DNA from: Candidatus Evtepia faecavium
GTDB taxonomy: Bacteria; Bacillota; Clostridia; Oscillospirales; Oscillospiraceae
Assembly: GCA_019115545.1 (NCBI GenBank)
Contig: DXDK01000088.1
Span: 1-51,424, forward strand
Reading direction: 5' to 3'
DNA: 51,424 bases
Positions 40,851 through 50,502 of this stretch are shown one piece after another. The position numbers were made by a program, and so were the translations under genes. The notes beneath the pieces were generated by a model that saw nothing but the letters and a program-made list of their open reading frames with translations, ran no database searches and was not told the DNA's origin. Positions within the stretch are counted from its first letter, which is position 1; every line of letters starts with the position of its first letter.

Positions 40851-41852
40851 ATGGCAAACCAGATCCATGACACCGATTATCTGTTCCTCACCACCCGGGT
40901 CCGCGCCCTGGAGTGCCAGCTGCTGGATCGGGGGCAGATGGAGCAGATGCTGGAGGCCGCCACCCCCCAGGAGGCGGCCCGCCTCCTCACCGACTGCGGC
41001 TACCCGGAGCAGGACCCCGTCAATGGGGAGACTCTGGGGGCCATGCTGGCCCGGGAACGGGAGAAAACCTTTCAGGACCTGGGGGAGCTGGTCCCTGACC
41101 CCGCCGTTTTGGCGGTGTTCCAGGTACAGCACGACTACCACAACCTCAAGGTCCTGCTGAAAAGCGAGGCCATGGGCCTCGACGGGGACCGCCTGCTGGT
41201 GGACACCGGCCGGGTGCCGGGGGAGGCCATGGCGGCGGCGGTCCGCTCCGGCGAGCTGGGGGATCTGCCCGGCCTTCTGCCGGAGGCCGTCGGGGAGGCC
41301 CGGCAGGTGCTAGCCGCCACCCGGGACCCCCAGCTGGGGGACTTCATCCTGGATCGATACGCCTTCCGGGAGCTGGAGAACCTGTCCCGGCAGACGGGCT
41401 CTGCCTTTCTCGCCGGCTATGTCCAGCGGACCACCGACGTGGCCAACCTCCGCACCGCGGTGCGGGTACTGCGGATGGGCAAGGGCAGCGAGGTTCTGGA
41501 GGGGGCCCTCCTCCCCGGGGGCGCCATGGAGGCCGGCCGCCTCCTGGAGGGGGTCAACGCCGGCACCACCCTGGAGGAGCTCTACGCCGCCACCCCGCTC
41601 CAGGCAGCGGCCGAGGCCGGAGCCGGAGCCATCCGCGGGGGCAGCCTGACCCAGTTTGAAAAGCTGTGCGACGACGCTGTGACCCATTACGTCCAGGACG
41701 CCCGGTTCGTGGCCTTTGGGGAGGCCCCGGTGGTAGCCTATCTGGCCGCCAAGGAGGCAGAAATTTTGGCGATACGGATCCTGATGACCGGCCGCCTGGC
41801 GGGCCTGCCCGCCGACGTGATTCGAGAAAGGCTGCGTGAGGCTTATGTATAA
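40851..41852 (+). CDS. ntpC: V/A-type ATPase subunit C
   Basis: A 333-residue subunit that links the rotor ring to the central stalk. Family features: MANQIHDTDYLFLTTRVRALE start, FQVQHDYHNLKVLLKSE near residue 90, and ILRMG..., GLPADVIRERLREAYV at the end. Its GAGG site and the 19-base gap to subunit E fit the operon. It overlaps the next gene by 8 bases. Confidence 0.92.
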   Translation: MANQIHDTDYLFLTTRVRALECQLLDRGQMEQMLEAATPQEAARLLTDCGYPEQDPVNGETLGAMLAREREKTFQDLGELVPDPAVLAVFQVQHDYHNLKVLLKSEAMGLDGDRLLVDTGRVPGEAMAAAVRSGELGDLPGLLPEAVGEARQVLAATRDPQLGDFILDRYAFRELENLSRQTGSAFLAGYVQRTTDVANLRTAVRVLRMGKGSEVLEGALLPGGAMEAGRLLEGVNAGTTLEELYAATPLQAAAEAGAGAIRGGSLTQFEKLCDDAVTHYVQDARFVAFGEAPVVAYLAAKEAEILAIRILMTGRLAGLPADVIRERLREAYV

Positions 41853-42162
41853 CATCGCTGTGGTGGGCGACCGGGAGAGCGTTCTGGGCTTTCGGGCCCT
41901 GGGCCTGTCGGTCTTTCCCACAGACACCCCGGAACGGACCCGGGAGACCATCCACCGGCTGGCCCAGGAGGACTACGCGGTCATCTACCTCACCGAGCAG
42001 CTGGGGGCCCAGCTGGGGGACCTGCTGGCCCAGTACCAGACCCAGCTGACCCCGGCCATCCTCCTGATCCCCGGAAAGGAGGGCTCCCTGGGCATCGGCA
42101 TGGAGAAGATCACCTCCACCGTGGAGCGGGCCGTGGGCGCGGACATCTTGGCCGGGTCCTGA
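41845..42162 (+). CDS. ntpG: V/A-type ATPase subunit F (Enterococcus NtpG)
   Basis: A 105-residue central-stalk subunit. MYNIAVVGDRESVLGFRALG at the start and the LTEQLG/ILLIPGKEG blocks fit the family (archaeal subunit F). I prefer ATG 41845, which gives the conserved N-terminus, over the in-frame GTG at 41836. Lies in the ntpG slot of the E. hirae order. Followed by a 79-base gap with a hairpin. Confidence 0.9.
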   Translation: MYNIAVVGDRESVLGFRALGLSVFPTDTPERTRETIHRLAQEDYAVIYLTEQLGAQLGDLLAQYQTQLTPAILLIPGKEGSLGIGMEKITSTVERAVGADILAGS

Positions 42163-42194
42163 GCGCCAACCATTTGACAAAACGGAAACACAGG

Positions 42195-42214
42195 GCCCTG
42201 CCCCCCGGCAGGGC
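42195..42214 (+). other. Intercistronic hairpin in the ATPase operon
   Basis: GCCCTGCC (42195-42202) and GGCAGGGC (42207-42214) around CCCC, between ntpG and ntpA. Possibly tunes the ratio of stalk to head subunits; no T-run follows. Confidence 0.55.
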
Positions 42215-42241
42215 TCCCAGTGAAAGAAGGGAAGAATACCT

Positions 42242-44020
42242 ATGCGCAACGGCAAAGTGGTGAAGGTCTCCGGCCCCCTGGTGGTGGCCACAGGCCTCAG
42301 CGATGCGAATATGGCAGACGTGGTCCGGGTGGGAGAACAGCGCCTGATCGGCGAAGTGCTCACCATGACCGGGGATGCCGCCTCCATCCAGGTGTATGAG
42401 GAGACCTCCGGCCTGGGCCCTGGGGCAGTGGTGGAGACCACCGGCGTTCCCCTTTCGGTGGAGCTGGGCCCCGGCCTCATCGAGCAGATTTACGACGGCA
42501 TTCAACGGCCCCTGGAGGAGATCGCCCGGCGCACCGGGTCCAACCACCTCCCCCGGGGCATTGAGGTCCCCGCCCTGGACCGGAAGAAGCGTTGGGCGTT
42601 CACCCCCACCGTTGCCCCCGGGGACCGGGTGGCCGAGGGGGACATCCTGGGCACGGTCCAGGAAACCCCCTCCCTCCTCCACCGGATCATGGTGCCGGTG
42701 GGCCTGGCGGGAACCGTCCGGACCATCCAGTCCGGCAGTTACACCGTAACCGATCCCATCGCCGTGCTGGAGACCGACCAAGGGGAGGAAAAATCCCTCC
42801 CCATGCTCCAGCGGTGGCCGGTGCGGCGGGGGCGGCCCTATGCCCAAAAGTTCGCCCCGGTCACCCCCCTGCAGTCGGGCCAGCGGGTCATTGACACCAT
42901 GTTCCCCGTGGCCAAGGGGGGCACCGCAGCCGTCCCCGGCCCCTTTGGCTCGGGAAAGACCGTGGTGCAGCATGCCCTGGCCAAGTGGTCTGACGTAGAC
43001 GTGGTGGTCTACATCGGCTGCGGGGAGCGGGGCAACGAGATGACCGACGTCCTCCGGGAGTTCCCGGAACTGGTGGACCCCCGCACCGGGGAGTCCCTGA
43101 TGAAGCGGACGGTGCTCATCGCCAACACCTCGGACATGCCCGTGGCCGCCCGGGAGGCCTCGGTGTACACCGGCATCACCATTGCCGAGTACTTCCGGGA
43201 CATGGGCTATGACGTGGCCGTCATCGCCGACTCCACCTCCCGCTGGGCGGAGGCCCTGCGAGAGATGTCCGGCCGCCTGGAGGAGATGCCCGGCGAGGAG
43301 GGGTACCCCGCCTACCTGGCCTCCCGCCTGTCCCAGTTCTATGAACGGGCGGGGGTGGTCCAGTGCCTGGGGTCTGACGGGCGGCGGGGCTCCCTCACTG
43401 CGGTGGGAGCCGTGTCGCCCCCCGGCGGGGACCTGTCCGAGCCGGTGTCCCAGGGGACCATGCGCATCGTCAAGACCTTCTGGGCCCTGGACTCCTCTCT
43501 GGCCTATGCCCGCCACTTCCCGGCGGTGAACTGGCTCAACTCCTATTCCCTCTACCTGGACGCCCTGAAGCCCTGGTTTGACCAGCACCTGGGCAAGGCC
43601 TTTCTGGAAAACCGGGCCCAGGCCATGGCCCTGCTCCAGCAGGAGGCCAGCTTAAACGAGATCGTCCAGCTGGTGGGCAAGGACGGCCTGGCCCCCGGGG
43701 ACCAGCTCACCCTGGAGACCGCCCGGATGATCCGGGAGGACTTCCTCCAGCAGAACGCCTTTGTGGAGGTGGACGCCTTCTCCAGCTATGACCGGCAGAC
43801 CCGGCTCATGCAGATCATCCTGGACTATGACAAACTCTGCCGCCAGGCCCTGGAAAAAGGTGTGGGGGCCTATCCCCTCTTCTCCATCCCCGCCCGGGCG
43901 GCCATTGGCCGGGCCAAGACGGTGCCGGAGGAGAACTATGTACAAACCTACGAAACCATTGCCGCAGACATGGCATCCCAGATCCGCCAGCTGGTGGAGG
44001 AAGGAGGCGCAGGGGCATGA
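42242..44020 (+). CDS. ntpA: V/A-type ATPase catalytic subunit A
   Basis: A 592-residue catalytic subunit. N-terminal barrel [16 protein letters not shown], the A-subunit-specific insert (about residues 115-190), Walker A GPFGSGKT (233-240), then [24 protein letters not shown] and the C-terminal helical bundle. Binds and splits ATP in the A3B3 head to drive ion pumping, or runs in reverse. Starts at 42242 after AGAAGGGAAG; overlaps subunit B by 4 bases. Confidence 0.96.
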   Translation: MRNGKVVKVSGPLVVATGLSDANMADVVRVGEQRLIGEVLTMTGDAASIQVYEETSGLGPGAVVETTGVPLSVELGPGLIEQIYDGIQRPLEEIARRTGSNHLPRGIEVPALDRKKRWAFTPTVAPGDRVAEGDILGTVQETPSLLHRIMVPVGLAGTVRTIQSGSYTVTDPIAVLETDQGEEKSLPMLQRWPVRRGRPYAQKFAPVTPLQSGQRVIDTMFPVAKGGTAAVPGPFGSGKTVVQHALAKWSDVDVVVYIGCGERGNEMTDVLREFPELVDPRTGESLMKRTVLIANTSDMPVAAREASVYTGITIAEYFRDMGYDVAVIADSTSRWAEALREMSGRLEEMPGEEGYPAYLASRLSQFYERAGVVQCLGSDGRRGSLTAVGAVSPPGGDLSEPVSQGTMRIVKTFWALDSSLAYARHFPAVNWLNSYSLYLDALKPWFDQHLGKAFLENRAQAMALLQQEASLNEIVQLVGKDGLAPGDQLTLETARMIREDFLQQNAFVEVDAFSSYDRQTRLMQIILDYDKLCRQALEKGVGAYPLFSIPARAAIGRAKTVPEENYVQTYETIAADMASQIRQLVEEGGAGA

Positions 44021-45393
44021 TCAAGGAATATCGAACCATTGAGGAGATCGCCGGCCCCCTGATGGTGGTCCGCCAGGTGTCCGGCGTCACCTTTGACGAG
44101 CTGGTGGAGATCCAGCTCACCGACGGCTCCCTCCGGCGGGGCAAGGTGCTGGAGATCAACGGCGACCGGGCGGTGGTCCAGCTCTTCGAGGCCAATGCGG
44201 GGATCAACCTGGCCCAGTCCCGGGTCCGTTTCCTGGGGCATCCCCTGCAGCTGGGGGTGTCCCGGGAGATGCTGGGCCGGGTGTTCAACGGCATGGGCCA
44301 GCCCATCGACGGCGGCCCGGAGATTTTGGCCCAGGAGTACCGGGACATCAACGGCCTGGCCATGAATCCCGCCGCCCGGGCCTACCCCAACGAGTTCATC
44401 CAGACGGGGGTGTCCGCTATCGACGGGCTGAACACCCTGGTCCGGGGGCAGAAGCTGCCCATCTTCTCCGGCTCCGGCCTGCCCCACGCCGCCCTGGCCG
44501 CCCAGATCGCCCGGCAGGCCCGGGTGCTGGAGGGGGCGTCCAACTTTGCCGTGGTCTTTGCCGCCATCGGCATCACCTTTGAGGAGGCCAACTACTTCGT
44601 GGAGGAGTTCCGCCGCACTGGGGCCATCGAGCGGACGGTCCTCTTCACCAACCTGGCCAACGACCCGGCGGTAGAGCGCATCGCCACCCCCCGGATGGCC
44701 CTCACCGCCGCAGAGTACCTGGCCTTCCACGAGGACATGCACGTGCTGGTCATCCTCACGGACATCACCAACTACGCCGAGGCCCTGCGGGAGATCTCCG
44801 CCGCCAAGAAGGAGGTCCCCGGCCGCCGGGGCTATCCCGGCTACCTCTACACCGACCTGGCCACCATGTATGAGCGGGCGGGGCGGCAGCTGGGGAAGGC
44901 TGGGTCCATCACCATGATCCCCATCCTCACCATGCCCGAGGATGACAAGACCCACCCCATCCCCGACCTCACCGGGTACATCACCGAGGGGCAGATCATC
45001 CTCTCCCGGGAACTTCACCGGGCAGGGATCCAGCCCCCCATCGACGTGCTGCCCTCCCTGTCCCGCCTGAAGGACAAAGGCATCGGCGAAGGCAAGACCC
45101 GGGAGGACCACTCCGGCACCATGAACCAGCTCTTCGCCGCCTATTCGGCGGGCAAGCAGGCCAAGGAGCTCATGTCCATCCTGGGAGAGGCCGCCCTCTC
45201 CCCCACCGACCTGCTCTACGCCCAGTTCGCCGAAGCCTTCGAGAAGAAATACGTGGGCCAGGGCTTTGGGGAGAACCGCTCCATCTTCGATACCCTGGAC
45301 ATCGGCTGGGAACTGCTGTCCATCCTGCCGGAGGCCGAGCTCAAGCGCATCAAGCAGGAGCACATCGACAAATACCTGCCCCGGAAGGCATAA
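44017..45393 (+). CDS. ntpB: V/A-type ATPase non-catalytic subunit B
   Basis: A 458-residue regulatory head subunit. As expected it lacks a Walker A, having [19 protein letters not shown] in that place. [24 protein letters not shown] and [19 protein letters not shown] are conserved B-subunit blocks. The ATGA overlap keeps A and B in step. Followed after 12 bases by subunit D. Confidence 0.96.
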   Translation: MIKEYRTIEEIAGPLMVVRQVSGVTFDELVEIQLTDGSLRRGKVLEINGDRAVVQLFEANAGINLAQSRVRFLGHPLQLGVSREMLGRVFNGMGQPIDGGPEILAQEYRDINGLAMNPAARAYPNEFIQTGVSAIDGLNTLVRGQKLPIFSGSGLPHAALAAQIARQARVLEGASNFAVVFAAIGITFEEANYFVEEFRRTGAIERTVLFTNLANDPAVERIATPRMALTAAEYLAFHEDMHVLVILTDITNYAEALREISAAKKEVPGRRGYPGYLYTDLATMYERAGRQLGKAGSITMIPILTMPEDDKTHPIPDLTGYITEGQIILSRELHRAGIQPPIDVLPSLSRLKDKGIGEGKTREDHSGTMNQLFAAYSAGKQAKELMSILGEAALSPTDLLYAQFAEAFEKKYVGQGFGENRSIFDTLDIGWELLSILPEAELKRIKQEHIDKYLPRKA

Positions 45394-45405
45394 GGAGGTG
45401 AGGGT

Positions 45406-46092
45406 ATGCCCACCGCTACCGTCAACGCCACCCGCATGGAGCTCACCCGCCTGAAAGGCCGGCTGAAAACCGCCATCCGGGGGCACAAGCTCCTCAAAGA
45501 CAAGCGGGATGAGCTCATGAAGCAGTTCTTGGAGATCATCCAGGAGAACCGGGCTCTCCGCCGCCGGGTGGAGGAGGGCCTCATGCAGGCCCACGGCTCC
45601 TTCACTGTGGCCGCCGCCCTCATGTCCCCGGAGGTGCTGGAGCAGGCCCTCCTCTACCCCAAGCAGAGCGTGGAGGTGGAGATGACCTTTCGCAACATCA
45701 TGTCGGTGAACGTCCCGGTGTATCACTTCCAGACCAAGGGGCACCAGGGCGGGGAGATCTACCCCTACGGCTTTGCCACCACCTCCTGCGAGGTGGACGG
45801 GGCGGTGGAGGCTCTCTCCTCGGTGTTCCAGGACATGCTGAAGCTGGCCCAGGTGGAAAAAGCCTCCCAGCTGCTGGCGGCGGAGATCGAAAAGACCCGC
45901 CGCCGGGTCAACGCCCTGGAGTACGTGATGATCCCCCGGATGGAGGAGAGCATCAGATACATCTCCATGAAACTGGAGGAGAATGAGCGCAACAACATCA
46001 TCCGCCTGATGAAGGTGAAGGACATGCTCCTGGCCCAGGCCATGGAGGAAAAGCGGCAGCAGGACCAGGCCGCCCTGCAAGCCTCCCCCTGA
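45406..46092 (+). CDS. ntpD: V/A-type ATPase subunit D
   Basis: A 228-residue rotor-shaft subunit: two long antiparallel helices (TRMELTRLKGRLKTAIRGHK..., and TRRRVNALEYVMIPRMEESI near residue 165) around a small middle region. GGTGAGGG site. Last gene of the operon; a strong terminator follows. Enterococcus ntpH and ntpJ are absent. Confidence 0.94.
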   Translation: MPTATVNATRMELTRLKGRLKTAIRGHKLLKDKRDELMKQFLEIIQENRALRRRVEEGLMQAHGSFTVAAALMSPEVLEQALLYPKQSVEVEMTFRNIMSVNVPVYHFQTKGHQGGEIYPYGFATTSCEVDGAVEALSSVFQDMLKLAQVEKASQLLAAEIEKTRRRVNALEYVMIPRMEESIRYISMKLEENERNNIIRLMKVKDMLLAQAMEEKRQQDQAALQASP

Positions 46093-46111
46093 GGCGTCCT
46101 TCCCCATAGAA

Positions 46112-46149
46112 AGCACCCCCACCGGCGCAGATATGCCGGTGGGGGTGCT
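46112..46149 (+). terminator. V-ATPase operon terminator
   Basis: AGCACCCCCACCGGC (46112-46126) pairs perfectly with GCCGGTGGGGGTGCT (46135-46149), then CTCTTC. Confidence 0.82.
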
Positions 46150-46210
46150 CTCTTCCCGCTGTTGTGCCCGCTGGGTCCTGCTTTTCCCTCTCCTTTGGGG
46201 GAAACGCCGC

Positions 46211-46239
46211 TTGTCAAAGACGGCAGCATTCAGTATAAT
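46211..46239 (+). promoter_or_regulatory. Promoter of the c-di-GMP signalling genes
   Basis: TTGTCA (46211-46216), 17 bp, TATAAT (46234-46239). The leader to 46393 is AT-rich and contains a short open frame; no c-di-GMP riboswitch motif was seen. Confidence 0.85.
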
Positions 46240-46253
46240 AAAAAAGGAATTTT

Positions 46254-46400
46254 ATGCTGTTTTTTCTTTTTCTATCATTTCTTTCCATCTTAATGGCATT
46301 GACTATATTTCCTGTCACTGCGTTTATCCGTTCCACCCAGGAGCGCGGCGGACTTCTGTCTGCATCCATTCATCCGATGAGGGAGCATTCTTATGGCTGA
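46254..46400 (+). CDS. Possible 48-aa membrane leader peptide
   Basis: ATG at 46254 with AAAAGGA six bases upstream, TGA ending at 46400, eight bases inside the next gene (ATG 46393). The product begins with MLFFLFLSFLSILMALTIF, a single strongly hydrophobic helix, then TAFIRSTQERGGLLSASIHP. It could be a small membrane protein, a translational-coupling leader, or the former N-terminal membrane segment of the GGDEF protein cut off by a frameshift. Base composition is AT-rich unlike the gene it overlaps. It could also be chance. Confidence 0.42.
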   Translation: MLFFLFLSFLSILMALTIFPVTAFIRSTQERGGLLSASIHPMREHSYG

Positions 46401-49400
46401 GCGCAACCGCACCTCGCCAGGCGAGGCTGCCTTTCAAAATCAATACGAAGAACTCCGGCGGCGGGCCACCAAGGACGCCCTCTCCGGCCTGCTGAACCGG
46501 GCCACCATGGAGCAGCTCATCCAGGAGCGCCTCCAGGCCATGGCGCCGGAGGAGACCTGTGCCCTGTTCATCGTGGACCTGGACAACTTCAAGCAGGTCA
46601 ACGACACCCTGGGCCACCTGGCCGGGGACCAGGCCATCCGCCAGACCGCCCAGATCCTCTCCCGCCTTTTCCGGGCCAGCGACATCGTGGGCCGCCTGGG
46701 CGGGGATGAGTTCGCCGTTTTTCTCTGCGGCCAGATCACCGAGGACCTGGCCCGGAAAAAGGCCGCCGCCATCTGCGAGAACCTCCACCTGGTCCTGGGG
46801 GACCGCACCGCCGTGAACCTCACGGTGAGCGTGGGGGGCTATCTGGCCGACCGAGGGCAGCAGTTCGAGGGCCTGTACCAGGCCGCCGACCTGGCCCTAT
46901 ACAAGGCCAAGAAGGCCGGCAAGCACGGCTTCTGCCTGAAAACCCAGCGGGACTACTTAGAGGAGATGCCCGAGGAGTTCCGCCCGGTGACCACCATCCC
47001 CCTCCTGGGGCTGCTGGAGTACATGGACAGCGGCGTGGCCCTCCTGGAGATGGGCCCCACCCCCCAGGTGATCTACGTCAGCCCCAGCTTCTGCCGGCTG
47101 ATGGGGGCGTCTTACGAGGACTATCCCCTGCCCAAGGCCCTGGAGGACCTCATCCACCCCGACGACCTGGTCGCCCTGGAAACCGCCCTGCGGGAGGGGC
47201 TGCGGCAGGAGACTGCGGTGGAGCACATCCACCGGGTGGCCGCGGGGGACGGACAGGGGTGGCTCTGGTGGCACGTCCGGGCCAAGCGGGTGCGGTACGA
47301 CAACCCCCATCCGGTGATGCTCATCACCACCACGGACATCTCCCAGTTCAAGGCCCGGGAGGCCCAGCTCACCGAGGTGAATCAGCGCCTCCAAGCTGCC
47401 TTCGACCAGACCTCCAAGCGGATCTGGGAGGTGGACCTGGCCACCCGGGAGTTCTCCACCTTTTCCCAGGACGGGACCTACCGTCCCCTGGGGAAAGCCC
47501 CCATGTACTTTCCCGCCCACCTGGTCGAAGGGGGCTGGATCCACCCCAAGTCCGTGTCCCGGTTCCAGGAATTTGCCCAGGAGCTTCTGGGCGGGCGGGC
47601 CCAGGGGTATGGCAACTTCGCCGTGCGGAACAGGGACACCGGCTACTACAGCTGGGCCTCGGTCTCCTACCGGGTGCTCTTTGACGACGTGGGCCGGGCG
47701 GTGCGGGCGGTGGGAGTCCTGGAGGACATGCCCCAGAGCCGGGACGGCTGGTCCCCCGCCCAGCGGCAGCTGCCCGAGGGTCTGATGGCCGACCTCATCG
47801 TGCGCATGTGCGCCAACCTGGACCTGGACACGGTGGAGTCCCTGTGGATCGAGGGCTCCAACGTCAGCGGCCAGGTCCAGGAGACCTGCTGCTCCCAGAT
47901 CCTTCTGCTGGAGAAGGAAAAGCTCTTTGGAAAACAGAACCGCTACCAGACCTATTTCAGCCGGGAACACCTGATGCGGCAGTACCAGGAGGGGCACCGC
48001 TGGATGGTGGCGGAGTACCAGCGGGTGGACGGCAGCGGGAACATCCGCTGGGTCCGCCATGTGGTGTACCTCACCGAGGAGCCTGTGTCCCACCAGGTGT
48101 ACCTCTTTGTCTACCTCATCCGCCTGGACCCCCACCACCAGCTGGAGAAGGCGATGCCGGGGGAGATCCACCGGGACCCGGTGAGCTGCCTGTACGACCG
48201 GGAGACCACCCGCCGGATGGCGGACACCCTTTTCGCCCGCCGCACCGGCGGCAGCTGTGCCGTGGCCGTCTTTCAGATCAACGGCCTGTCCCTCTCTCCC
48301 ACCGGCGCCGGCCCGGACCCGGACCAGATGCGCTATGAGATCGCCGCCGCCCTCTCCCTGACCCTGGGGGGCAGCTGCCTGCTGGGGCAATACACCCCCA
48401 ACCAGCTGGTGATCGTCTTCCCCTCCGTCACGGAGAAGGAGGACCTGCGCTACCACATGGAGGAGGCGGTCTCCTTTCTCCGCCGGATGCTCGCCGGCAA
48501 GACCCCCTACGACGCCCTGCGCTTCCTGGTGGGCATCCACCTGATGCCCGCCGCCTCCGCTAACTACGACAAGATGCTGGGCCAGGCCACCCGGGCCTGC
48601 GCCTTCTGGTGGAACGCGGCGGTGGACACCGTGGCCTTTGCCCAGGAGTATGAGAACTGGAGCTGGGCCCAGATGGACCCCGACAACCAGGACAACCAGG
48701 TGTCCGTCCACAGCGAGGAGATGGCCCGCCCCCTGTCGGCGGAGGAAAAGGACGTGGCCCTGGACTGCGTGTCCTCCATGCTCACCGCCAAGAGCCTGGA
48801 CGCCTCCCTCCAGGGGGTCCTGCAGACCATCGGAGCCTACTACCACGCCGACCGGGTCTACACCCTGATCCTGGTGGAGAACCGCCACGCGGTGGTCATG
48901 ACCTACGAGTGGACCAGCGCCAGCAAGCGGAGCATCCAGCAGGCGGTCTCCGGGATGCGCCTGGATCGCTTCCCCCTGCTGGAGCGGTGCCTGGCAGAGC
49001 GGGCGCCGGTCTTTCTCACCCGGCAGGCGGGGCAGGCGCCGGAGATCGGCAGCCTCTCCGCCCGGCCCTGGTGCTTCACCGCCTTCCCCCTGATCCGGAA
49101 CCAGGAGGTGGAGGGCTTCCTCTGCATTGAGAACGCCCGGGAGCACCCGGCGGACGCCGCCCTGTTCAGCACCCTGATCCCCTATATGATGCTCCAGCGG
49201 GAGCGCTTCCACGACGAGGGCCACACCGCGGGCACCACGGAGCAGCTTATGGGCCTGCCCGACCTCCGGGCCTATATGGAGAGCATCTACACCCTCACCT
49301 CCGACCGGTACAGCTCCCTGGGGGCCCTCTGCCTGGACATCCCCAACTTCGCCGCCATCAACAGCAGCCATGGCTTCGAGTACGGCAGCAAGCTGCTGTG

Positions 49401-50502
49401 GTACGTGGCCAAGACCCTCACGGACCTCTTCGGCGCCGCCCTGCTCTTCCGGACCTGGGACGCGGAGTTCGTCATCTTCCTCCCCAACACCACCCGGGAG
49501 GTCTTTCTGGGGCGGTGCGGCCGCCTGCGGTCCATCCTCCAGCGGCGTTATCCCAAGCTGGTGCGGATCGGCCGGGCCTGGGCGGAGGGGGTGTTCACCG
49601 GCAGGCACCTGGTGGAGGAGGCCAAGGACCGGATGCAGCGGGAGTACACCGCCTCCCCCGAGAGCCTTCCTCCCCTGGCCCAGCCCGCAGAGAACTACGC
49701 CTCCGTGGAGGACGCCATCCGGGACGGGCGGTTCACCGTGTACTTCCAGCCCAAGGTGGACATGCGCACCGGCACCCTGGTGGGGGCGGAGGCCCTGGTC
49801 CGGGGTGTGGGGAAGGACGGGAGCATCATCCCCCCCAACCAGTTCATCGACCTGCTGGAGGAGGAGGGCGCCATCCGGGCGCTGGACTTCTTCGTGCTGG
49901 AGACCGCCCTGGCCCAGGCAGAAGCGTGGCGCCAGGCCGGGCTGGGCCTCGTCCCAGTGGCGGTGAACCTCTCCCGGGTCACCTTTGTCCACCCCTCCAC
50001 CCTGGCCTCCGTGCTGGCGGTGCAGAGCCGCTACCCCGCCCTGCCCCCCACCGCCCTGGAGCTGGAGATCACCGAGCGCATCGGCGGCATCGGGACGGCC
50101 ACCTTCGGGGAGGTGGTCAAGCAGTTCCGCTCCTGCGGCCTGCGGGTGAGCCTGGACGACTTCGGCTCCCAGTACGCCAACCTGCCCCTGTTCACCAACG
50201 TGAAGTTCGACACCGTGAAGCTGGACCGGAGCCTCATCACCGGCCTGGTCTCCAACCCCATCAACCGCATGCTGGTCCAGGACATCGTGCACATCTGCCA
50301 GACCTATGACATGACCTGCGTGGCCGAAGGGGTGGAGACCCAGGAACAGGCCGCCGCCCTGCTGGAGATGGGATGCACCTATGCCCAAGGCTTTTACTAC
50401 GACAAACCCCTGCCGGCGGAGACCTTCCGGCAGCACTATCTGGACCCTGACGCCCCCTCGCCCCGGGCGCCCCAAGAAGAAAAACAGGAGGATCGCACAT
50501 GA
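46393..50502 (+). CDS. Multidomain c-di-GMP protein: GGDEF, PAS, two degenerate GGDEFs, GAF, EAL
   Basis: A 1369-residue cytoplasmic signalling protein. In order: GGDEF (about 22-185) with intact GGDEF at 103-107 and an inhibitory site RASD at 94-97; PAS domains at about 203-325 and 336-455; a PAS-like segment to about 590; a GGDEF-like domain (about 600-740) whose motif position reads TPNQL (668-672); GAF (about 790-935); a third GGDEF-like domain (about 945-1085) reading WDAEF (1022-1026); EAL (about 1100-1345) with EAL at 1133-1135, EITER, LDDFGS and EGVET intact. It should both make and break c-di-GMP, with two inactive domains as binding or regulatory parts. Overlaps the next gene (ATGA). 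Confidence 0.94.
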   Translation: MAERNRTSPGEAAFQNQYEELRRRATKDALSGLLNRATMEQLIQERLQAMAPEETCALFIVDLDNFKQVNDTLGHLAGDQAIRQTAQILSRLFRASDIVGRLGGDEFAVFLCGQITEDLARKKAAAICENLHLVLGDRTAVNLTVSVGGYLADRGQQFEGLYQAADLALYKAKKAGKHGFCLKTQRDYLEEMPEEFRPVTTIPLLGLLEYMDSGVALLEMGPTPQVIYVSPSFCRLMGASYEDYPLPKALEDLIHPDDLVALETALREGLRQETAVEHIHRVAAGDGQGWLWWHVRAKRVRYDNPHPVMLITTTDISQFKAREAQLTEVNQRLQAAFDQTSKRIWEVDLATREFSTFSQDGTYRPLGKAPMYFPAHLVEGGWIHPKSVSRFQEFAQELLGGRAQGYGNFAVRNRDTGYYSWASVSYRVLFDDVGRAVRAVGVLEDMPQSRDGWSPAQRQLPEGLMADLIVRMCANLDLDTVESLWIEGSNVSGQVQETCCSQILLLEKEKLFGKQNRYQTYFSREHLMRQYQEGHRWMVAEYQRVDGSGNIRWVRHVVYLTEEPVSHQVYLFVYLIRLDPHHQLEKAMPGEIHRDPVSCLYDRETTRRMADTLFARRTGGSCAVAVFQINGLSLSPTGAGPDPDQMRYEIAAALSLTLGGSCLLGQYTPNQLVIVFPSVTEKEDLRYHMEEAVSFLRRMLAGKTPYDALRFLVGIHLMPAASANYDKMLGQATRACAFWWNAAVDTVAFAQEYENWSWAQMDPDNQDNQVSVHSEEMARPLSAEEKDVALDCVSSMLTAKSLDASLQGVLQTIGAYYHADRVYTLILVENRHAVVMTYEWTSASKRSIQQAVSGMRLDRFPLLERCLAERAPVFLTRQAGQAPEIGSLSARPWCFTAFPLIRNQEVEGFLCIENAREHPADAALFSTLIPYMMLQRERFHDEGHTAGTTEQLMGLPDLRAYMESIYTLTSDRYSSLGALCLDIPNFAAINSSHGFEYGSKLLWYVAKTLTDLFGAALLFRTWDAEFVIFLPNTTREVFLGRCGRLRSILQRRYPKLVRIGRAWAEGVFTGRHLVEEAKDRMQREYTASPESLPPLAQPAENYASVEDAIRDGRFTVYFQPKVDMRTGTLVGAEALVRGVGKDGSIIPPNQFIDLLEEEGAIRALDFFVLETALAQAEAWRQAGLGLVPVAVNLSRVTFVHPSTLASVLAVQSRYPALPPTALELEITERIGGIGTATFGEVVKQFRSCGLRVSLDDFGSQYANLPLFTNVKFDTVKLDRSLITGLVSNPINRMLVQDIVHICQTYDMTCVAEGVETQEQAAALLEMGCTYAQGFYYDKPLPAETFRQHYLDPDAPSPRAPQEEKQEDRT

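Noticed and set aside
43948..46122. 724-codon minus-strand frame
   Set aside because: Antisense to ntpB and ntpD; low-complexity composition caused by codon bias.
46154..46392. c-di-GMP riboswitch in front of the GGDEF/EAL gene
   Set aside because: The conserved GEMM motifs were not seen in this AT-rich leader.
46957..50475. 1172-codon open frame on the minus strand
   Set aside because: Exact shadow of the GGDEF/EAL gene, which has unmistakable domains on the plus strand.
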